Assembly (NCBI GenBank): GCA_009767595.1
Contig: VSDK01004576.1
Span: forward strand, 83,178-147,177
Direction of reading: 5' to 3'
Source: Symbiodinium kawagutii
Taxonomy: Eukaryota; Sar; Dinophyceae; Suessiales; Symbiodiniaceae
Length of the DNA: 64,000 nt
A program made the position numbers and the translations under genes. The notes under the pieces are model-generated. The model was not told the origin of the DNA and did not search any database. It saw only the letters and a program-made list of their open reading frames with translations. Below, in pieces: positions 56,493 to 64,000 of the stretch; positions within the stretch are counted from its first letter, which is position 1; each line of letters starts with the position of its first letter.

Positions 56493-57699
56493 GTTTGTCT
56501 CTTATTCCTATTCCCATCGGCATAGCCATCAGGTCTTTTGATTTTTACTATCGGTACTTGTTGGATACTGCTCCTACTGTTGCCACTAGCAGCAATCTCC
56601 GAGGCACAATGGGAACATGTTGAAGGCCATGCAAGTCCTTGAGAAGAAGGAGCGGAAAGACGTTGCAACAGTGCAACAATGTCAGCGAATGATGGTTTTC
56701 TTGATGTTTTGTGGGATATTCAGGGCCTATGAGTTTCAACAAATCCAACAAGCAATGGCTGAACCGGGGAATAGTGGACTCCTCCGGCTTGTTTGATCTT
56801 ATTCGTTTGTGAGTGTTGCTCGTGGTCGTTGTTGTTGCTTTTGTCGATCATTCGAGGATCTCATCCAATGTCAGTTTATTGTGTTGTTTATCGCACTTGG
56901 TTTTGGTCCTTTCTAAATCTGGTAGAATTGCACTAGATGATCTCTATCCTTCAAGGCGTTTTCACATTGATTTTGCCCTGGTTGATCATGTCCCTCGTGT
57001 TCAACCCGGCAATGGCAAGCTTCTGCCAAGTCACTGACTGGCCAGCCGTCCAATCTAGTTACGGGGATGTGCAAAAGCTGGGTGGTGAACAACTTAGTTT
57101 GGTATACGGAGACCCAACTAGGGTAATCAAATTTGCCTTTTTAGATGGTAATTGAAATTACACACTAGTTTTATTGTAAATGATTGCAATTTGAAATTAC
57201 TTATCTTGATCAACCAGTTATAAATTCGTAACTGATTGCAAGTATATTGTAGGTACATTGTACTGTAAGATCTAGTTGTACCTAACATTTTAGATCCAAT
57301 ACCCGATATTTTGAAATACCCAAATTTGCTAATCAATATTTCTAGTTGAGCTGATCTCATTCAAAAAACATGTGAGGTATGATTGCAAATGGTAATACTT
57401 ATAAACACTATAGTTCCCTATCTGTTTTGAAAGATAAAACATCTATAAACATGATAACTTCTACACATGATGTTCGAATTAGATGTTTTATTTAAAAACG
57501 TCATTAGATGTTTTGAACCAAAAACACATAAATTCTGATTGGTGGTTTCAAACATTGGTTGATCAATATTTTTCAAAGGGGGTTGAACCCACCATTCAGA
57601 TGATCAGTTTCACTAAAGGCAACTGTTGATCAGTCGCGCCCAGCACTGCAGGAAGGAGAAGTCTCTTGGCGTTTCGCGAAAGGTTTCGCTGATTTCAGG

Positions 57700-58020
57700 T
57701 CCTTGAAGTAATGGTTATTCATTGATGGCTAATGAATCATTCGTAATGATGGTTGATTGGTGGTTGATGTTGGTGAATTGTTGGTTGATGTTGGTTAATT
57801 GGTGGTTGATGTTGGTTAATTGTTGGTTGATGTTGGTTAATTGGTGGTTAATGTTGGTTGATTGGTGGTTCATGTTTGCTAATTGGTGGTTGAATGATTA
57901 ATGGTGGTCAGTTAATCATGAAGCAATGATGAATGCTGGTTGATTTCAGGGTAATGTGTCGCTAATGATGGTTGATTGGTGGTTCGCGATGGTTAACTTA
58001 TGGTTAATTGATGCTTAATT
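57700..58020. repeat. GGTTGATGTTGGTTAATT tandem repeats
   Basis: A roughly 20-bp unit repeated about eight times near 57765-57890, then degenerate copies. Confidence 0.75.
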
Positions 58021-58926
58021 GTTCTGAGCACAACGGCTTTGAAATCAAAAACGACAACAGCAAGCATACAAGAAAGCCAGCGGGGTAGCTAACAGCGCCG
58101 GCGGTACTTTGTTTGATTTTGCTAGCATATATCTATGTGTATATAGGTTGGGAACCGGGCTACCAATATTTTGCTTCCTCGGCAGGGAGATCACAGTCGA
58201 TGTTTCGAGGGAGATGGCCTCACACATCCTCATATGTATTTTTAATCACGGTTGATCATGTTTAATGATTCCAAATTGCTTCCTTTCTCTGTGTATAGTC
58301 CTCCCCAACTAAGAAGCAGAGCGTCCTGTTTCTAGATTTGTTCTTTTTGTTAGTCAGAAAAGAGGGTCACTCTTATAGAAGCCACAACTCCCATATAAAG
58401 CAAGATCTCTGGACAATTACTTAACACATGTAATAACGCGCTGGAAGATGGTTCCCTTCCATGATAGGCAAAAGCGGTTGCCTTTTTCTGGAAGGAATTC
58501 AGCCCGGTTAATTCCCTCTTGAACATGATTTGTTGTGATCACTTGGCATGTTGCCAAGGTGGATCAGGGTTTTCACAAATCAAAGATCTCTGCAGAACAG
58601 AATGAATCTATTCTAGGGCCCCTAACAATGGAACAATACATTCAGAGCTATATCATGCTTGTTTTTGAATTTCAAACACCACAGTTGAGGGTTGCAATGA
58701 AAGTCCAAAAGAACAAAGCGGGATCCCAAACCTGTTTCGATTTTGCATGACAAACAGATTAACACAGGACGTCAAAATGCAACGACTAATCAGCATTGAT
58801 AATGGATGGTGGCTGACAGGGGTCTATTCTGACTATATAGATTATCATAAATTTATAATCTGGCTTGTGGAGATGATCCCCTCTTAGGATTGCGACAGTT
58901 TGTATGATGCCGCGATCGTTCGACAA

Positions 58927-59040
58927 TGTTTCTCATAGGGGTATCCCCAGTGACATCATCCAGTTTATTAACTATTTATGGCAACAAACCAACCATTGCC
59001 AGTTGAAGGAGTTCCCAAGTCCTGGCTTAAGAAACCACCC
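58927..59040. mobile_element. Palindromic MITE-like repeat
   Basis: GTTTCTCATAGGGGTATCCC at the left and CTGGCTTAAGAAACCACC at the right. Confidence 0.6.
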
Positions 59041-59839
59041 ATTAGTAGTTGTTTAACCATTGTTGGTTATTGTCCCCTATGATTAGCCATTATTAATCAC
59101 TATTAATTAACCATCATTCAACATTATTAACCATTACAAACCGTTTTTGTTGGTCATTATCCCTTATTACTAGTCATTATTAAACCACTGTTTGATTTTC
59201 ACCATGTATCACCCACCCAGGACCTGAAAACGATCCTCGAGGTGAAAACCGCCAGCATCGAGGCACGTTGTTGAAGTTGGAGCTGAGGGGTCAACTGTGG
59301 ACAGCCTTCAGGATGTGCTTTTACCAGCGAAAAAACAGCTCAAACGGAGATAGATTGATGTGATTTCAGGGGTTGAGACGAACATATTACACACATTCTA
59401 TATCTTTCTCTTGATATGTACAAATACAATTATGAATGTATATACTTATGTCCTCATACTGTCACATACTATCTATTTGCACCAGTAGAGATGGACGATC
59501 ATGTATTGGCGCATGCAGATACATACCGTGCGCAAGATCTGACACTTAATTTATGCAGCAAAAGTTGTGGCAAGGATCATCCATGGACGAATCAGCCTGT
59601 GAGTAGTTTTAGCTACTTAATTGTTTGCTTTCTATCCTATCACTGGACCATCATAAAAAAGTTTATCAATTTAGTGGTTAAACTATCCAGATGTTGGTGG
59701 TAGATGGTTGTAGTAAACTAGTACTGGTAACATTCATTTTTATGATTCACCTACTAATTCATCAAATGAAAGCAAATCTGATTCACCAAAAGATTATGAA
59801 GTACTTATGATTTTGATTCACTTTAGGTGACTTTCATGG

Positions 59840-60320
59840 CTAATATCCTTTATTTCATTACCAACCATCATTAAGCATCTACTAGCCATTGATTAACCAT
59901 AATCAACCATTTATTCACCATCATTAATCCTCAACAATGTAAGTTCAATTTAGATCAATGTTATGGTTAATGGAATTCAACTGGTTAAGCATAATGGACC
60001 TGAGATCACTATGACCATAGTGAACATTCTGGTTAAGCAATAATAATTCAACCTGAGATCATTTTGCTCACCATGGTCATAATGAACATAGATCAACTAA
60101 CATTATGGTTTTAACCAGCATAATTATGGTTTGATTAACCATTATGGTTTGAACCTTCTCAGTTCCATTATGGTTTGCAAATTGGTTAATAGAATTTAAC
60201 TGGTTTCAATCCATTGAGCCAGCTACTAAATTATGATACTTAGTTTCATCAACTAACATTGATCAATTAACATTATTGATCAACTAACATTGATCAACAC
60301 TATGGTTTGAACCATCTCAG
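59840..60320. repeat. Degenerate ATTAACCAT/GATCAAC repeats
   Basis: AT-rich words such as AACATTGATCAACTAACATT. No exon seen. Confidence 0.65.
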
Positions 60321-60338
60321 GATCAATGTTAGTTCATG

Positions 60339-60455
60339 GATCACCTGAGACGGTTGGGGAAGCTTCTCAGCATGGCCCAGACATCGAGTCCTTCGCTCCA
60401 GGTGTACCATGGTATTTTGGCCATCCGCCAACAGGACGGACGTCTGGAGGGCTAA
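60339..60455 (+). CDS. Host exon-like segment DHLRRLGKLLSMAQTSSPSL
   Basis: Reads DHLRRLGKLLSMAQTSSPSL then QVYHGILAIRQQDGRLEG and TAA. GC-rich against AT-rich repeats. Unknown. Confidence 0.35.
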   Translation, partial: DHLRRLGKLLSMAQTSSPSLQVYHGILAIRQQDGRLEG

Positions 60456-60580
60456 GGGAGGGGCGGTTGAGGGATGAGCCAGCGTCAACGGGCACTTTCT
60501 ATAGGGGATTTATACGGTTTTACAATTGGATTATAGTGGTCAATAGGGGATCGTAATCAACAATAACACCAGCAAAATGA

Positions 60581-60689
60581 GTGGTTACTCAAGCCATAGG
60601 GTACCCCCAAGTTGTGGTTGGTTTATCATTATATAATGGTTAATAAACTGGATGATTCAGGGGTACCCCTATGAATTGAGAAGCCGCCA
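60581..60689. mobile_element. Palindromic MITE-like repeat, inverted copy
   Basis: GTGGTTACTCAAGCCATAGG at the left and CCTATGAATTGAGAAGCCGC at the right, with GGGGTACCCC inside. Confidence 0.6.
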
Positions 60690-61591
60690 AATGTTTATAA
60701 GTGGGGTTGATCATGAGGGGATTGATAACGGCACTGAAGCACCATCAACTGTTGACAAGGGAGTTGACCTTGGGGAATGGATAATATCTAATAGCCATGA
60801 ATTCCCCATGAAGGCCGTTATCAACATTTCATATTGGCATGAGACTATGGGTCAAGTCAACACTTCAATTCACCTCATTGAAAACATGAAGGCCATCAAT
60901 GGGTGGATCAACATTTCAGACTCATCAAGGCCTGTTATTACCAGCGCAAAGCCGTGTAGAACCAGCGCGGGGATCGCGGCTAAAGCTTGGAGACAGCACA
61001 GCTCAATGTGCGCTTGGACCAAGACATGGGTCAAGTGCCAAGTTTTGGGTACCAAAGGTCCCAGAATTCTGAGATGTAAGGATGGGCTAAACCATAGTAC
61101 AACAAACGAAGCATGGTCCCCTTGGACCAGCCAAACGAAAATCATCGTAGTGAATAGAACTGTACAAAATTCTGTAAACATAACAAGGAGGCTAGGCAAG
61201 GACTTCCTAAAGAAACCCCAGGTCCCAACAATCATCATGCCAGTGGTGGTTTGGATCTTCGCCAGGGGGAGTGGATAGCCATCCAAGCATTTGATTTCCA
61301 TAGTAAAACAACATGCTGAAGTGTCAAAGACAATGATGTGGAGCTTTTGATGTGGCGGAAAGGATTCTGACCATGGTGGGTTCAACACTGGATATGACCA
61401 CCATGGTGGCTACATCAAGGGAACAGCTGAAGCAGTACTTAGATGTAGCGGCCAGGGCTTAGTTCTCTGGGATATACAATTGGTAAACAACCCAGCCAGG
61501 TGGGCCATAAGCATTGCTGAATGTCACCATGGGCCTGTGGGGATGCGTAAAAACCTCCAAAGGAGTTCCCGTAAAAAACCTGGGATCACAT

Positions 61592-61770
61592 CGTGCCCCG
61601 AAGTTTGCAAAGGTGCCAGGGTGCACCCTGGCCACACCAGGAGACCGAACGATTCCTCACAGACTTTCGGCTGATGTGGTGCACCTGGTTGCTTTGGTTT
61701 GCTATGAGGGACTGGAATTTCAGATTGCTAGATACGATTGCCCGCGTTTTTGGTTCATCAATTTATTTTT
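61592..61770 (+). CDS. Host exon-like segment with two open frames
   Basis: One frame reads QGAPWPHQETERFLTDFRLM then WCTWLLWFAMRDWNFRLLDT; the other reads KVPGCTLATPGDRTIPHRLS. The first is amphipathic/hydrophobic and may be a membrane or helical segment. Confidence 0.3.
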
Positions 61771-62283
61771 TGTGTTTATCAGCTGATATGCCCCTGCATC
61801 TATTCAAATTTTCCGATGATCTCTCACGATCATACTCTAAGTTTCTATCCATTGCCCATCATTAACCTATCAATAGAGAATAAGTACCCATGATAAATAG
61901 GAACCATGAACCATCAACAACCTCTGACTTTCCATTGTCATTTGTTTGAACATTTTGAATCAATTATTACTTACCATGAGTAAATTCTTAGTGCTTGACC
62001 ATGGTGACCGTTTGAGTAGGAATAGTGCTTACCATTAGTCAATTCTTAACCATCCATGTCACACTCAGAATCCTACTGGTAGTGGTTATCCTTTCACTAA
62101 TCACTTACTGACCATCACTTAACCACTATCGACCGTTATTTCACCAGCAACAGCCACAATGTATTCAACGATTATTCATCATCATTTGACCGTTTCTTAA
62201 CCATTGATCAACCTTCATTCAACCATTATTCAACCATTATTTATATACCCATTGGTCAACCCACTCAGGCGTTTGTGTAACCG

Positions 62284-62459
62284 TAGCCTTTGATCTTCAC
62301 CAAGGAACATTTGCAAAGCCTTCCGGATTGGTTTCGGGGCGGCTCGCGGCTTGGATATGCTCGGAGACCGTCGCCCCGGTGGACTGGGATACAATCGTAG
62401 ACTATCAAAGGTCTGCAGCTAGTGATTATATCTCAAGGAACTACTTGAGCATATTTCAG
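62284..62459 (+). CDS. Host exon-like segment ending CAG|GTGAAT
   Basis: Reads DLHQGTFAKPSGLVSGRLAA, then WICSETVAPVDWDTIVDYQR and ending SIFQ|GTGAAT. Another frame is open on the left half. Confidence 0.3.
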
Positions 62460-62850
62460 GTGAATTACTTAACACAAAAAGTTATGATAACGGAGTGTAT
62501 CTAGGATATATGGCCTGCAACTATGGTGAATGTGACCACTACTTTCTCAGTGGGGATGGACATCCAAGTACCGACTGTAGCTCTGGAAAACAATCGAAGC
62601 AAATAATCTCTTCCATGGCGCTGCGCACATGCAACCAGGGGCTTGTCTACCAGAGCTTAGCCCATTATTGCACTGATTTCATCATGGCTACTGGGTGACT
62701 ACCAAATGATTCCTTGCAATTCACATCTAACCATGAGTACTCATTGTTAATGGTTGATGACTATTATTGTAGTGTGAGTGCTAGAAGGTTCTAATCATCA
62801 AAAAAATGAAAATACAATGATTATTGTTAAAATCAATTTGATATTTATGG

Positions 62851-62953
62851 GGGGTTCTCAAAATACGGGTACCCCAAAATCATCCACAATTAGTCATTTA
62901 CAGTAGAAAGTCCATCATTTTTGAGCATTCCCTATGACTTGAGAAACCACCAT
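62851..62953. mobile_element. Palindromic MITE-like repeat
   Basis: GGGGGTTCTCAAAATACGGG at the left and CCTATGACTTGAGAAACCAC at the right. Confidence 0.65.
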
Positions 62954-63645
62954 ATGTTCAACCATTAGTTTGTTGGTCATTATCCCCTATCATTAGCCAT
63001 TATTAATGGAATCATAACTCCTATGTAAAACCATTGAGAAACCACCATTTAAGCACCATATACCATGTTTGCTTGGTGATTTCACATGTGTCATTTTCAA
63101 CCACACGGATCAGAGTCACGTGCAGAACAGTAGTGGTGGTGGTGGTGGTGGATCCTGGCGTAGATCTGGTGTTGTGGTAGCAGCATTAGCACAGGTGATA
63201 AATAAATTTACACAAATTATCCGGCCTATCATTTACCATTGTTTTCCCTATAAAATTGTTGGTTATTATCCCCCATTATTAGTTGGTTAATATTGACCCA
63301 TTGCCATCTAAGTATGGGCTAAGTCCGGCCTTGGCATTCATTCATTGGAGCCCTTCGGAAATGTCATCGATTTCAAACGTGTCATTCATGTTTTGACGAT
63401 TTGCCTCTACTTCGGTATTGGACCCAATTTTTGTTTGGAGTGGGCTAGGGTTTGTTCAATTCGAAGGGTTTTTTAGGCCTAACCTAGCACTACTGGTGGC
63501 AAATGTTTTAGTGTCATTCGGTTTTTTTGCATCTATTTAGGTGTTCTAGAAATGTAAAAAACACATATATTTATATAGGTGTTTTAGATATGTAAAAAAC
63601 CTGAAGTGACCGCTACTCACCAGTGCTTTGTTCATATCTAGGCGT

Positions 63646-63800
63646 GGTGACAGTGAATCCAGCTCACCAGCATGGCTTTGGCCGCCATTCCGTGGACGAG
63701 AAAATACGATCGCTGGATAGGTTTGGTGCTGGTATGGAACCGTGTAGCCAGAAAACACATGAGGGCAATATCGCCATGTGGAAGCACCAAGGGGGTCCTT
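63646..63800 (+). CDS. Host exon-like segment near the window end
   Basis: After GGTGACAG. One frame reads NPAHQHGFGRHSVDEKIRSL, another MALAAIPWTRKYDRWIGLVL. Coding-like composition but the frame is unresolved. Confidence 0.3.
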
Positions 63801-64000
63801 TGATTGATTCTGATGTTGCGGTTATGCTCATTTATATTTGTTATATCATTATATATATATATATATATTGAGGAGTTCGAGTGTGATTGATAAACTATTT
63901 GGTGGCTTATCACCCCCAAGAACCGACCAAGAAGTCACTAAGGGCTGATGGGTTCTTCTTTGAACATTGGCCCGGCCGATCACCCACCATTAGAAATGGT

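Noticed and set aside
60870-61388. 172-codon minus-strand and 208-codon plus-strand overlapping frames
   Set aside because: Both run across worn repeat-like sequence without splice sites or recognisable motifs. Neither has convincing composition.

Overview
The window looks like nuclear DNA of a dinoflagellate, probably near the Suessiales (Symbiodiniaceae or Polarella type); the species assignment is weak. The grounds are short exons with 3' sites of AG|G type, mostly GT donors with a few apparent GC donors, large introns filled with degenerate short repeats, no bacterial-style operons or ribosome binding sites, and protein families that I recall (without a search) as recurring in that group. 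No rRNA, tRNA, CRISPR array or origin was found.

Layout. (1) About 1-17.5 kb is host DNA: plus-strand exon-like islands of 40-170 bp, often GC-rich, inside AT-rich introns full of degenerate AACCATCATTAA-like words, TA microsatellites and a roughly 100-bp palindromic MITE-like family with GGGGTACCCC near its ends. (2) About 17.2-17.54 kb and 42.46-43.98 kb are the two halves of one CAT-trinucleotide array. (3) Positions 17549-42454 form a 24.9-kb insert that splits this array. It has imperfect terminal inverted repeats of about 60 bp starting TCACTGA and a 5-bp duplication, GCATC. Removing the insert and one GCATC restores the normal array unit. (4) About 44-64 kb is host DNA again, with the same repeat style. 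Two exons there (52.2 and 54.46 kb) match the N-terminus of an FAD-dependent monooxygenase.

The insert is coherent: every exon I can support is on the plus strand. In order it holds: a 103-aa membrane-anchored protein with a Cys/His motif (18.06 kb); several unrecognised multi-exon genes made of tiny exons (19.0-28.8 kb); gene A, a 526-aa RING-type protein in four exons (30.27-32.68 kb); gene B, a 1,596-aa protein in eight phase-consistent exons (33.48-39.46 kb) whose Asp-containing core makes it the best transposase candidate; and gene C (40.04-41.37 kb), whose core resembles the motif layout of a cytosine-C5 methyltransferase fold. I read this as a large, possibly undescribed DNA transposon of a dinoflagellate carrying a candidate DDE-like enzyme, a ubiquitin-ligase-like protein and a methyltransferase-like protein. 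The ends and target duplication are read directly from the sequence. The enzyme assignments are inference. Exon borders were placed by hand from splice motifs and reading phase.
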